This document shows positions 16,618 to 25,011 of a stretch of DNA of 64,000 nucleotides, piece after piece. The position numbers and the translations under genes are program-made. The first letter of the stretch is position 1. Each line of letters begins with the position of its first letter. The DNA is from DATARR01 sp034666985 (GTDB taxonomy: Bacteria > Acidobacteriota > Thermoanaerobaculia > Multivoradales > UBA5704). The notes beneath the pieces are model-generated. The model worked only from the letters and a program-made list of their open reading frames with translations, did no database searches and was not told where the DNA came from. The stretch spans positions 7,022 through 71,021 of the forward strand of contig JAXDKS010000009.1 in NCBI GenBank assembly GCA_034666985.1, given 5' to 3'.

Positions 16618-19035
16618 GTGAGACGCCGCCTGAACCGCTACATCATCGCCGAGATCCTGGGCCCGCTGGCCTTGGGATTCCTGGTCTATACCTTCCTCCT
16701 GCTCATCCGGTTCCTGTTCACGTCGGCGGAGATGATCATCCGGCGCGGGCTGCCGGTGTCGATCGTCGGCAAGCTGCTGCTGTACACCCTGCCGAACATC
16801 GTCGTCCTCACGCTGCCGATGTCGCTGCTGTTCGGCACCCTGATCGCCGTGGGGCGGCTGTCGTCGGACAGCGAGCTGGTGGCCATGCGGGCCTGCGGCG
16901 TGAGCCTGCTGACCCTCTACCGGCCCATCCTCCTGCTGTCCGGCCTGTTCACGATCCTCAACACCGCGCTCATGGTCTACGTGCTGCCCTGGGGCAACCA
17001 CTCCCTCCAGGAGCTGCGGCTGGAGATCACCACCCAGAGCGTGGCCCAGCAGATCGAGCCGCGGGTGTTCTACGAGGAATGGGAAGGCAAGGTCGTCTAC
17101 GTCTTCGAGGTGCCCCAGGGGAGCAAGCGCTGGAAGGGGGTGTTCCTCGCCGAGTCCATCCCGTCGAGCACCAACAACCAGATCACCACCGCCGACTGGG
17201 GCGAGGTGCGGGTCGACCCGGCCGGCGAGCGTGTGGTCCTGCGGCTTTACAACGCCGTGCGCCACAAGGTGGACCTGAACGCTCCCGACCGTTACGAGGT
17301 GAGCCGGCACAAGCGGCTGGACCTAGTGCTGGACGACCAGTTCGCCACCGAGCAGCGGGCCAAGATGTCGGCCTCCAAGGGGATCCGGGAGATGACTCTC
17401 GGCGAGTTGCGGGAGGTGGCGGACGATCCGGCCAACGCCGGCGAGCAGCGGAACCTGGCCTGGGTGGAGATCCACAAGAAGTTCTCCATTCCCTGCGCCT
17501 GCCTGGTCTTCGGCCTCTTCGCCCTGCCTCTCGGGATCAACAACCGGCGCGGCGGCAAGGCCTCGGGCTTCGCGCTGTCCATCGGCGTGCTCATGCTCTA
17601 CTACATCCTGCTCAGCAACGGCGAGGAGTACGCGCGCTTCGGCCGCATCCCTCCCTGGCTGGCCATGTGGGCGCCTAACCTCATCCTGGCCGCCGGCGGC
17701 TTCTTCCTGCTCGTCCGGCGCAACCGCGACAAGAGCCTGCTGATCAGCCGCCTCGACCGCTGGGTGCGGGAGGACCTCTGGGGAGGGATCCTGCGCCTGC
17801 GGGGACTGAGCCAGGAGCGGCGCCGCGAGCGGCGGCAGAAGCGCGAGGAGCGGGCACGCCAGCGCGAGGCGGCCGAGCAGGCGAAACGGTCGAAGCGGCA
17901 GCGCCGGAGCCCGCAGCTCGTGCTCCTCCTCCCCCGCCCGCGGATCGTCTTCCCCAACATCCTAGACCGCTACGTCGTGCGGCTGTTCTCGATGGTCTTC
18001 GCGCTGGTGCTGACCTCCGGCGTCTCGCTCTTCGTCATCTTCGACCTGAGCGAGAACATCGACGACATCCTGAAGAACAAGGCGGGTGCCAGCATCATCC
18101 TGAATTACTACAAGTACCTGTCGCTGCAGATGTTCTACGACATCGCCCCGATCATCGTGCTGGTGACGACGCTGATGACCTTCAGCCTGCTGGCCCGCAC
18201 CAACGAGATCACGGCCTGCAAGGCGCTCGGCATGAGCCTCTACCGGATGGCGCTGCCGGCCCTCGCCGCGGCGCTGCTGGTGACCACCTTCTGCGGCTAT
18301 CTCGAATCCTCGGTCCTGCCGGCCTCCAACGAGAAGGTGGCCAAGCTCAAGGACCGCATCAAGGGGCGGGAGACGGCGCGGACCTACCGCCGGGCAGACC
18401 ATCAGTGGCTGTTCGGTCAGGGGCGCTACATCTACAACTACCTCCACTACGACCCGCAGCAGCCGAGCCTTCAGCGCCTGCAGGTCTTCGACTTCGACGA
18501 GCGGCACCGGTTGACCCGCCGGCTCTACACCGACAGCGCGCGCTACATCGGCAACGCCTGGCTGTTCAACGACGGCTGGATCCGCTCCTTCGACGGCGTC
18601 GAGGTGACCGGCTACAAGCGCTTCCAGAAGCCCATGGTGGAGCAGAATTTCGAGACTCCTGAATACTTCGACTCCGAGATCCGGCCCCCGGAGCAGATGC
18701 GCTACGGCGAGCTCAAGGAGTACATCCAGGAGCTCAAGGAGAGCGGGCAGGCGGTCCCCGAGCTGCAGGTCGAGCTGCAGAACAAGATCGCCTTCCCCGT
18801 GATCTCGTTCATCATGGCCATCGTCGCCCTCCCCTTCTCATTCCGCCTGGGACGCCAGGGAGCGCTGTACGGCATCGGCCTGTCGGTCGTGCTGGGCATG
18901 GTGTTCATGGCCATCTTCGTGTTCTTCATGAAGATGGGCCAAGCCGGGGCCCTGCCTCCCACGGTGGCGGTCTGGAGCCCGAGCGCGGTGTTCGCCCTAC
19001 TCTCGGCGTACTTGTTCCTCGGAGTGCGGACCTAG
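16618..19035 (+). CDS. LptF-LptG fusion: LPS export permease in one chain
   Basis: 805 residues, about twice one YjgP/YjgQ-family permease (about 360-390). Residues 1-385 are LptF-like: paired N-terminal membrane segments, a periplasmic beta-jellyroll domain, and more segments ending in LILAAGGFFLLV. A strongly basic linker (about 390-430, rich in Arg/Gln) leads into the second unit, which starts NILDRYVVRLFS and has its own six segments and the coupling-helix motif ARTNEITACKALGMSLYRM. Both halves have cytoplasmic ends, so the fusion is topologically sound. GTG at 16618 is chosen over an ATG 36 bases upstream because the -10 box lies between them. Confidence 0.92.
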   Translation: MRRRLNRYIIAEILGPLALGFLVYTFLLLIRFLFTSAEMIIRRGLPVSIVGKLLLYTLPNIVVLTLPMSLLFGTLIAVGRLSSDSELVAMRACGVSLLTLYRPILLLSGLFTILNTALMVYVLPWGNHSLQELRLEITTQSVAQQIEPRVFYEEWEGKVVYVFEVPQGSKRWKGVFLAESIPSSTNNQITTADWGEVRVDPAGERVVLRLYNAVRHKVDLNAPDRYEVSRHKRLDLVLDDQFATEQRAKMSASKGIREMTLGELREVADDPANAGEQRNLAWVEIHKKFSIPCACLVFGLFALPLGINNRRGGKASGFALSIGVLMLYYILLSNGEEYARFGRIPPWLAMWAPNLILAAGGFFLLVRRNRDKSLLISRLDRWVREDLWGGILRLRGLSQERRRERRQKREERARQREAAEQAKRSKRQRRSPQLVLLLPRPRIVFPNILDRYVVRLFSMVFALVLTSGVSLFVIFDLSENIDDILKNKAGASIILNYYKYLSLQMFYDIAPIIVLVTTLMTFSLLARTNEITACKALGMSLYRMALPALAAALLVTTFCGYLESSVLPASNEKVAKLKDRIKGRETARTYRRADHQWLFGQGRYIYNYLHYDPQQPSLQRLQVFDFDERHRLTRRLYTDSARYIGNAWLFNDGWIRSFDGVEVTGYKRFQKPMVEQNFETPEYFDSEIRPPEQMRYGELKEYIQELKESGQAVPELQVELQNKIAFPVISFIMAIVALPFSFRLGRQGALYGIGLSVVLGMVFMAIFVFFMKMGQAGALPPTVAVWSPSAVFALLSAYLFLGVRT

Positions 19036-20303
19036 AATCGACTCAGGTCCCGTCCAAAGAGGCGGGCCTTGATCCAGTCGAACAGGACTTTCGCCTTGTT
19101 GGCGGGGCTGACCAGCTTGGTCAGATAGACGGAGCGCCAGAACAGCCAGGCCCCCCGGCCGCTCCATTTCACCTTGGGGAGATCCGCCAGGGCCTCTCCC
19201 CCGCCGATGTAGGCCAGCATCCCCGAGGTCTTGAACTCGAACGGCTCGACCTTCTTGCCCGCCTTGCCCGCGATATTGCGGTCGAGGGCCCGGGCCAGGT
19301 ACTCCCCCTGCTGCTGGGCGACCTGGGCGGTGGCCGGCAGGGGGGGCTCGCCAGCGGCAGCGCAGTCTCCCACGGCGTAGACCCCGGGGCGATCCAGGAG
19401 GCCCAGGAACGGGGTGACGGGGAGACGGCCGCGGGGAGTCAGGGGGAGGCCCAGCGAGGAGAGGAGGGGCACGGGAGCATTGCCGCCTGCCCACAGCACC
19501 AGGCCGCAGGGGAGGCGCTCGCTATTCTCCAGCCGTACCGCTCCCTCCTCCACCGCCGCCACCTTGGCCGAGGTTCGGACCTCGATCCCTCCGCGCTTGA
19601 AGTGCCGGAGGGTGTATTCGGCGAGCGCTTCGTCGAAGCTGGTCAGCAGGCGGCCGAGGGCCTCGACGAGCACCACTCGGGCGCTGGGCGCCAGCTCCGG
19701 GTAGCTCTCCGCGACCTCCTCATGGATCAGGTCGTGGATCTCCGCCGCGGCTTCGACCCCGGTCGGGCCGCCGCCGCAGACCACGAAGGTGAGGCGCTGC
19801 CGGATCTGCTCGGGAGTCAGCCCGGGGATCTCGGCGCGGGCGAACTGCTCCAGAATGCCGCGGCGGATGGCGCGGGCGTCCTCGACGCTGGCCAGCTTGA
19901 GGGTGTGCTGGGCGACCCCCGGCACCCCGTAGTCCGCGATCGCCGCGCCCACCGCGATCACCAGGACGTCGTAGGGGACGCTGAAAGGCTCACTGCTCAC
20001 CGCTCCCACGCAGTCGACCCGGCGCTCCTGGAAGTCCACGGCTGTGGCCGCCCCCTCCACCACGCGCACGCCCCGCAGCCGCCGGCGGGCGGGCTCAAGG
20101 ATGCTGCGGAGCTCCACCGACCCGGTCACGGCCGACGGCAAGAGGGGGGTGAAGAGGAAATAGTTGCGGGGCGTGATGAGGGTGGCGTCCCAGCGCTCCC
20201 GGCGCAGGTCGTGCAGCAGGGAGTAGCCGCCGAAGCCGCACCCCAGGACGACCAGCCGCGGACGATCTGGCCGATCCGGATGATCAGGACCCTCTCCCGC
20301 CAT
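19032..20303 (-). CDS. Type II NADH:quinone oxidoreductase-like FAD protein
   Basis: 423 residues. FAD-binding GxGFGG lies near 21-28 (LVVLGCGFGGYSLLHDL). The NAD(P)-binding loop is CGGGPTGVEAAAEI and the second FAD contact is GVYAVGDCAA. A C-terminal amphipathic region (WSGRGAWLFWRSVYLTKLVS) may bind the membrane, as in Ndh. It would pass electrons from NADH to quinone without pumping protons. A GGGAGGAG ribosome site precedes the ATG. The end overlaps the converging LptF-LptG gene by four bases. Confidence 0.88.
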   Translation of the reverse strand: MAGEGPDHPDRPDRPRLVVLGCGFGGYSLLHDLRRERWDATLITPRNYFLFTPLLPSAVTGSVELRSILEPARRRLRGVRVVEGAATAVDFQERRVDCVGAVSSEPFSVPYDVLVIAVGAAIADYGVPGVAQHTLKLASVEDARAIRRGILEQFARAEIPGLTPEQIRQRLTFVVCGGGPTGVEAAAEIHDLIHEEVAESYPELAPSARVVLVEALGRLLTSFDEALAEYTLRHFKRGGIEVRTSAKVAAVEEGAVRLENSERLPCGLVLWAGGNAPVPLLSSLGLPLTPRGRLPVTPFLGLLDRPGVYAVGDCAAAGEPPLPATAQVAQQQGEYLARALDRNIAGKAGKKVEPFEFKTSGMLAYIGGGEALADLPKVKWSGRGAWLFWRSVYLTKLVSPANKAKVLFDWIKARLFGRDLSRF

Positions 20304-20351
20304 GAGCTCCTCCCTCCCCTGCCTCCCTACCCTATCAGGAGAGGGGAGAGA

Positions 20352-21731
20352 TCAGGAGATGGGAGAGAACCGGAGCTCCGGGTTGTTGCGGGCTCGCTTC
20401 AGGAAATCCGAGACCTGGCGCACGAGACCGATCCCGGCCCGGTCCCGCCGCGCGGCGCCACAGAGGACCAGGAGAGCTGCCAGCGCTTCACGGTGGGTGT
20501 TGCGGGACTGGAAGATCGCCAGAGTCTCCTCGGCCACCCGCAGCACGTCGGCCGTCCGTCCCTGGAGGACGTAGAGGCTCGCCAGCTCGATCGAGGCCAG
20601 CGCGGCATCGTAGTCGAGCCCCAGGTTGGCGTAACCCTCCCGCACCTCGCGGAACGCGGCCTCGGCCTGCTCGAGCCGTTGCAGGCCCGAGGACACGAGC
20701 CCCTCTAGCCAGCGCAGCTTCAGCAGGTTCATGCGGTCGCCCATCTTGAGATACAGCGGGCGGGTGTGGAACAGGAGGGCGAAGGCCTCGCGCGACCGGC
20801 CGCTCTCATGCAGAGCGTGGATCAGGTTGTGACGGGCGGCGAGGAACAAGCGCGCATCGGTCTGCGGATCGATGAGGTCGAGCGCCCGGCGCAGCAGCGA
20901 CATTTCGGTCTCGCCGTCGCCGGCCTCGCCGCAGACCAGCGACTTCTGGAGCAGCGTGCGGCCCAGGAGGTTCCACTGGCCCAGCTTCTTGTAGAGGACC
21001 GCCACCCGGTCGAAGAGCAGGAGGGCCTCGCCGAAGCGCTGCTGCGCCCGCCGCAGGGAAGCGACCAGAGCGAGGACTCGCGCCCGGTCATGAAGGCCGA
21101 CACGGCCACCGTTCAACAGCCCCTCGGCCACGGTCAGCGCCGACTCCGCCTCGTCGAGCCTGGAGTTGATGCGGAAGGCGTTGCCGAGGTGGGCCCAGGC
21201 GCGGGCGCGGAGGCTCTCCTGGAAATCCCCGCCCCCGCAGTCCTCTACTGTTAGCCGGTCCGAGAGCTGGACCGCCAGCCGCGCCAGCTCGACGGCGCGC
21301 CGGGGATCCTGGAAACCGGTCTCGTGGCTCTCCTCGATGAGCAGCTCGCAGAGCCCGCGCTTGCGGAACCGCTGGCTGTTGGCAATCAGCAGATGCTGGC
21401 GCTCGGGAGGCACCTGCATCAGCTCCGTGAACAGGTTGCGGCCGGCGGCGCGCTGCTGGGCCAGCACCGCCTCGGCCACCGCCGCCTTCTCGAAGACGCG
21501 GTCGAGGACCTCGTCGTAGCCGTCGCAGGCCTCCTCCTCCTGGCTCGCGGCCAGCTCGAAGATCTCCGGATCCTCGAACGAGTCCGCCGGCTCCCAGAGG
21601 GTGGAGGTAGCCAACTGGCATTCGGCACAGCCGTTCAGCAGATGCCACGCGATTTCGCGCATCTCGTTCGTGGAGAGCTGCCCGAGGATGAACTGCTCGA
21701 GAGCTTCCGGCGTCGGGTGGCAGTCAGTCAT
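20352..21731 (-). CDS. Zinc-motif TPR protein paired with sigma factor 1 (putative anti-sigma/sensor)
   Basis: 459 residues. The N terminus resembles a zf-HC2 anti-sigma segment, with His30, Cys35 and Cys38 as H-x4-C-x2-C. The rest is helical repeats of the TPR type (about 130-450), such as LGNAFRINSRLDEAESAL. No membrane segment is seen, so it should be cytoplasmic. The ATG overlaps the sigma-factor stop by eight bases (ATGACTGA), implying coupled synthesis. It is clearly paralogous to the protein at 22960-24258, sharing the same motif spacing and the CELL...GFQ(D/N)P segment. The anti-sigma role is inference from this pairing. Confidence 0.75.
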   Translation of the reverse strand: MTDCHPTPEALEQFILGQLSTNEMREIAWHLLNGCAECQLATSTLWEPADSFEDPEIFELAASQEEEACDGYDEVLDRVFEKAAVAEAVLAQQRAAGRNLFTELMQVPPERQHLLIANSQRFRKRGLCELLIEESHETGFQDPRRAVELARLAVQLSDRLTVEDCGGGDFQESLRARAWAHLGNAFRINSRLDEAESALTVAEGLLNGGRVGLHDRARVLALVASLRRAQQRFGEALLLFDRVAVLYKKLGQWNLLGRTLLQKSLVCGEAGDGETEMSLLRRALDLIDPQTDARLFLAARHNLIHALHESGRSREAFALLFHTRPLYLKMGDRMNLLKLRWLEGLVSSGLQRLEQAEAAFREVREGYANLGLDYDAALASIELASLYVLQGRTADVLRVAEETLAIFQSRNTHREALAALLVLCGAARRDRAGIGLVRQVSDFLKRARNNPELRFSPIS

Positions 21732-22260
21732 TTCCGGTCTTCTTCGTATAAATGCCGCTCGCCACGAGGTGGCGCGTCAACGCCGCGAGACACCGCGTCG
21801 TGATCTTGCTGATGCTGGCCGGACTGTAGCCCAGGCGCTCGGCGAGCTCCGGCGGCTCGTAACCCTGCCGGTAGCGCAGGGCGAGGAGCGATCGGCAGCG
21901 CTCCGGCAGGCGTTCGATGGCGCTCGCCAGATCCCGCCGGAGGTCGTTCCCCTCCTGATCGGGAGCCAGCGGCTCCGCCATGAGATCCAGCACCGCCTCG
22001 TCGACCGATTCATAGAGCTTCCGCCTCTGGTCCCGCCAGTACAGCAGGCACTTGTTGCGGATGGTCCCGAGCAGCCAAGCCTCCGGATCCCGGATCTCCT
22101 GGCGCTGATAGACCAGCGCGAGCAACGCCTGCTGAAGGATGTCCTCCGTGTCCTGAGGAGGAATCCTGTAGCGAGCGAACAGAACCTTGAGACGAGGCTG
22201 GACCCCTCTCAGGAAGCTCTCGAGCGACGAGTCGACTTGTGGCTGGTCCAGTGCACTCAT
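21724..22260 (-). CDS. ECF-like sigma factor 1 of a three-paralogue island
   Basis: 178 residues. Region 2 (LFARYRIPPQDTEDILQQALL, then WLLGTIRNKCLLYWRDQRR) binds core and the -10 element. Region 4 (LPERCRSLLALRYRQGYEPPELAERLGYSPASISK) is a helix-turn-helix for the -35 element. ATG at 22260 is preferred to one at 22308 because a promoter (22296-22324) overlaps that upstream start. It is coupled to the zinc-motif/TPR gene downstream. The target promoters are unknown. Confidence 0.88.
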   Translation of the reverse strand: MSALDQPQVDSSLESFLRGVQPRLKVLFARYRIPPQDTEDILQQALLALVYQRQEIRDPEAWLLGTIRNKCLLYWRDQRRKLYESVDEAVLDLMAEPLAPDQEGNDLRRDLASAIERLPERCRSLLALRYRQGYEPPELAERLGYSPASISKITTRCLAALTRHLVASGIYTKKTGND

Positions 22261-22295
22261 CTTCCCTGGAAAGGGACTCTTCGAAACTGCTGGAG

Positions 22296-22324
22296 ACAGT
22301 AACATCATCCCCTTCCCATGTCCA
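22296..22324 (-). promoter_or_regulatory. Promoter of sigma factor 1
   Basis: On the minus strand, TGGACA, 17 bases, TACTGT; preceded by TTC as in the sigma 3 promoter. The transcription start near 22289 leaves a leader of about 29 bases to the ATG at 22260. Confidence 0.7.
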
Positions 22325-22335
22325 GAAGAGCGGCC

Positions 22336-22863
22336 TCAGACCTCGGACCGGAAGCCGGAGCTGACGAGCTGCTCCGTGAGCACCGCCAGGCAGCGTCGCG
22401 TGACCTTGCGGATGCTCGATTTGCAGTAGCCCGTCTTCTCGGCGACCTCGGCGGTGGAGCAGCCGAAGCCGTAGCGGAGCCGGAGCACGGACCGGCAGCG
22501 GCCCGGCAGGCAAGAGAGGAGGGCGTCGAGGTCGTAGCGCAGATCCAACTGCTCCTGAGGGGGCGCCTCGGCTTCGGCCAGCAGCTCGAGGATCGTCGAG
22601 TCGACCAGGTCCAGCAGCCGGGAGCGCTGGCGCCGCCAGTAGATGATGCAGCGGTTGGCCAGGGTGGCCACCACCCAGGCGTCCGGGTTGCGGATCGTGC
22701 CCAGCTTGGAGACCATGATCAGGAACGTCTCCTGCAGGAGGTCGTCCGCGTCCTGCGCAGGAATTCTGTACCGGCTGAGGACCTTCTTCAGCTTCGGCTC
22801 CGTCCTCCTGAGGATCTCCTCGAGAGACGGCTCCGCCGATTCGGGGGTGGCCGAGGGATTCAT
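22336..22863 (-). CDS. ECF-like sigma factor 2, without its own TPR partner
   Basis: 175 residues, paralogous to the neighbours: region 2 has VLSRYRIPAQDADDLLQETFL and WVVATLANRCIIYWRRQRS; region 4 has LPGRCRSVLRLRYGFGCSTAEVAEKTGYCKSSIRK. Unlike the other two, no zinc-motif/TPR gene overlaps its stop; the next gene is sigma 1 after about 75 bases. It has its own promoter. Its partner may have been lost, or it may share one of the two TPR proteins. Confidence 0.88.
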   Translation of the reverse strand: MNPSATPESAEPSLEEILRRTEPKLKKVLSRYRIPAQDADDLLQETFLIMVSKLGTIRNPDAWVVATLANRCIIYWRRQRSRLLDLVDSTILELLAEAEAPPQEQLDLRYDLDALLSCLPGRCRSVLRLRYGFGCSTAEVAEKTGYCKSSIRKVTRRCLAVLTEQLVSSGFRSEV

Positions 22864-22886
22864 GAGAAGTCAGCTATTTGCCCAGG

Positions 22887-22915
22887 ACTCTACCAGCCGG
22901 TGCCAGGTTTGTCCA
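22887..22915 (-). promoter_or_regulatory. Promoter of sigma factor 2
   Basis: On the minus strand, TGGACA, 17 bases, TAGAGT, with a predicted leader of about 17 bases to the ATG at 22863. It shares the CTGGACA core with the promoters of sigma 1 and sigma 3. Confidence 0.75.
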
Positions 22916-22959
22916 GACATTCCAGACATCAGACATTGGGGATCGCAGGGCGGCGAGGC

Positions 22960-24258
22960 TCAGCGTGACTCGCGCGCGCGGAGGCTCGGGGTGGCCCGGC
23001 TTTCCTTGAGGTAGCCACTCACCTCCCGGATCAGGCCCACGGTGACGCACTCCATCTCCGCCGCCTTCTGGAACGCCAGCAGGGCGGCCAGGGTCTCCCG
23101 GTGGATGTCGCGCGACTGGAAGATGGGGATCATCTCGGCGGCCAGGCGGCGCAGCTCCGCGCTCCGTCCCTGGCGGGCGTAGACGTCCGCCAGGTCGAGC
23201 GACAGGAGGGCGGCATCGAAGCCGAGCTCGCGCTCGACCAGCTCTTTGCGGACCCCTCTGAGCAGCTCCTCCGCTTCCATGTACTGCCCCAGGGCGACCG
23301 CGATCTTCCCCTCCAGCCAACGCAGGCGGATGAGGTTCATCTGGTCGCCCACCTGATGGTAGAGAGGCCGCGCCGTCTCGAGGAGCTGCAGGGCCTCCTG
23401 GTACCTGCCGCTCTCCGTGAGGTAGAGGGTCAGGTTGTGGTGGGCGGCCACCAGGAGGCGGGGATCGGACGCCGGATCGAGCTTGCGGATGCCCTCCGTC
23501 AGGTAGCGGATGGCCGCTTCCGGATCGTGGGCGATGCCGAGCAGGAAGCCGCGGGTGATCAGGGCCTTGCCGTGGAGCTGCGGGTCCTCGCACCGGCGGG
23601 CGATGGCCGAGACCCGGTCGAGCAGCCGGAAGGCCTCGGCGAAGCGCTGCTGGTTGCCGAGCAGCGAGGACTTGAGGAACAGCAGATGCGCCTTCTCCAG
23701 CGGATCTCCCGTCCCCTGCTTGAGCAGCCGCTCGGCGGTCAGAAAGCTCTTCTCGGACTCGCGGAAGTCGGAACGGATGCGCTGTGCGTTGCCCAGCATC
23801 ACCCAGGCGCGGGCACCGAGGTCCTTGACCCGGGTCTCGCCGTACGCCGCCGCGTCCAGACGCAGGGCGATGTCGACCCCCAGCCGCGACAGCTCCAGGG
23901 CTCGCCCGGGGTTCTGGAATCCCCAGTCCCGGGAGGCGTCCAGGAGCAGCTCGCAGAGAGTCCAGGTGTGGTAGCGCGCCTCCGCGGCCACCATCGCGCA
24001 CTGGCGGTCATAGCCCTGGGCCAGCAGCTCCCGCAGGCGCTCTGGAGCCGCCTCGCGCTCCAGGACCAGCTCGGCCTGCCGGCGCTCGACCTCCAGCCCG
24101 GCGCGGGCGAAGGCCTTGCCGTAGGTCACGGGGAACGCGTCCCGGCGGCAGGTCTCGCAGTCCGTGAGGAGATGGCGGACGACCTGGCGATTGCGCCGGC
24201 GCGACAGCCGCCCCCGTCCGAACGCGGAGAGGACGGAGGAATCCGGGTGCTTATCCAT
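22960..24258 (-). CDS. Zinc-motif TPR protein paired with sigma factor 3 (putative anti-sigma/sensor)
   Basis: 432 residues. His29, Cys34 and Cys37 form the same H-x4-C-x2-C motif as in the paralogue at 20352. TPR-like helices fill about residues 110-415 (LGNAQRIRSDFRESEKSFL; AHHNLTLYLTESGRYQEAL). There is no signal peptide or membrane segment. The ATG lies inside the end of the sigma 3 gene with an eight-base overlap (ATGGATAA). The role of restraining or sensing for sigma 3 is inferred from gene order and the motif. Confidence 0.75.
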   Translation of the reverse strand: MDKHPDSSVLSAFGRGRLSRRRNRQVVRHLLTDCETCRRDAFPVTYGKAFARAGLEVERRQAELVLEREAAPERLRELLAQGYDRQCAMVAAEARYHTWTLCELLLDASRDWGFQNPGRALELSRLGVDIALRLDAAAYGETRVKDLGARAWVMLGNAQRIRSDFRESEKSFLTAERLLKQGTGDPLEKAHLLFLKSSLLGNQQRFAEAFRLLDRVSAIARRCEDPQLHGKALITRGFLLGIAHDPEAAIRYLTEGIRKLDPASDPRLLVAAHHNLTLYLTESGRYQEALQLLETARPLYHQVGDQMNLIRLRWLEGKIAVALGQYMEAEELLRGVRKELVERELGFDAALLSLDLADVYARQGRSAELRRLAAEMIPIFQSRDIHRETLAALLAFQKAAEMECVTVGLIREVSGYLKESRATPSLRARESR

Positions 24259-24793
24259 CCTGGGGCTCACCTTCCGGCCGCTCGAAGCCCACAGCCAGGA
24301 GCTGCCGCGTGAGGGCCGCGAGGCAGCGGTTGGTGACCTTGCGGATGCTGGAGGTGCGGTACCCCATCTGCTCGGCAACCTCGGTGGGGCCGTAGCCAAG
24401 GCCGTACCGCAGCTTGAGGAGCGACCGGCAGCGGGTGGAGAGACGGGAGAGGACGCGGTTGAGGTCGCACGACAGCTCGGCCTTCTCCTGGTCCGGAGCC
24501 TGGGGGACGGCGAGCAGGTCGAGGATCGCCGTATCCACCGCCTCGCAGAGGCTCCCCCGCCGCTTGCGCCAGTACATGATGCACTTCTTCTTGACTGTGC
24601 CGATGAGCCAGCTCTCCGGGCTGCGGATCTTGTCCCACTTGTACAGCAGCGTGAGCTGGGCATCCTGGAGGATGTCCTCGGCGTCCTCCGGAGGGATCTC
24701 GAAGTTCCGGAGCACGCGCTCCAGCCGAGGCCGAGAGCTCTTCAGCAGAATGTTGAGCGATTCCCGCAGTTCAGGATGGTCGAGAGTTGCCAT
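24251..24793 (-). CDS. ECF-like sigma factor 3
   Basis: 180 residues. Region 2: VLRNFEIPPEDAEDILQDAQL and WLIGTVKKKCIMYWRKRRG. Region 4: LSTRCRSLLKLRYGLGYGPTEVAEQMGYRTSSIRK. The stop overlaps the start of the following zinc-motif/TPR gene by eight bases. It is the first gene of the minus-strand island, reading from its promoter at 24823-24851. It is similar along its length to sigma 1 and sigma 2, consistent with local duplication. Confidence 0.9.
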   Translation of the reverse strand: MATLDHPELRESLNILLKSSRPRLERVLRNFEIPPEDAEDILQDAQLTLLYKWDKIRSPESWLIGTVKKKCIMYWRKRRGSLCEAVDTAILDLLAVPQAPDQEKAELSCDLNRVLSRLSTRCRSLLKLRYGLGYGPTEVAEQMGYRTSSIRKVTNRCLAALTRQLLAVGFERPEGEPQDG

Positions 24794-24822
24794 AGCAAGA
24801 ATGTCTGCCGTCGACAGGCGCT

Positions 24823-24851
24823 AGGCTAACACCCCCTTAGCGCCCTGTCCA
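24823..24851 (-). promoter_or_regulatory. Promoter of sigma factor 3
   Basis: On the minus strand, TTC then TGGACA, 17 bases, TAGCCT. The predicted leader is about 23 bases. No strong ribosome site is seen before the ATG at 24793. Confidence 0.7.
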
Positions 24852-25011
24852 GAAGTGACTCCCCTCCTGCGGTCGTGGCGCGTCCACACCGCTGTCGAGG
24901 TTCGGCCGGTTAGGATATCTCACCTGAGGATAGCGCATTCCTCGCCGCTTCCGAAGCCTCTCCTTTGGGGAATCGGGCGGGCGCCTCCGGGGCTGCTAAG
25001 ATGCGTCGGCC

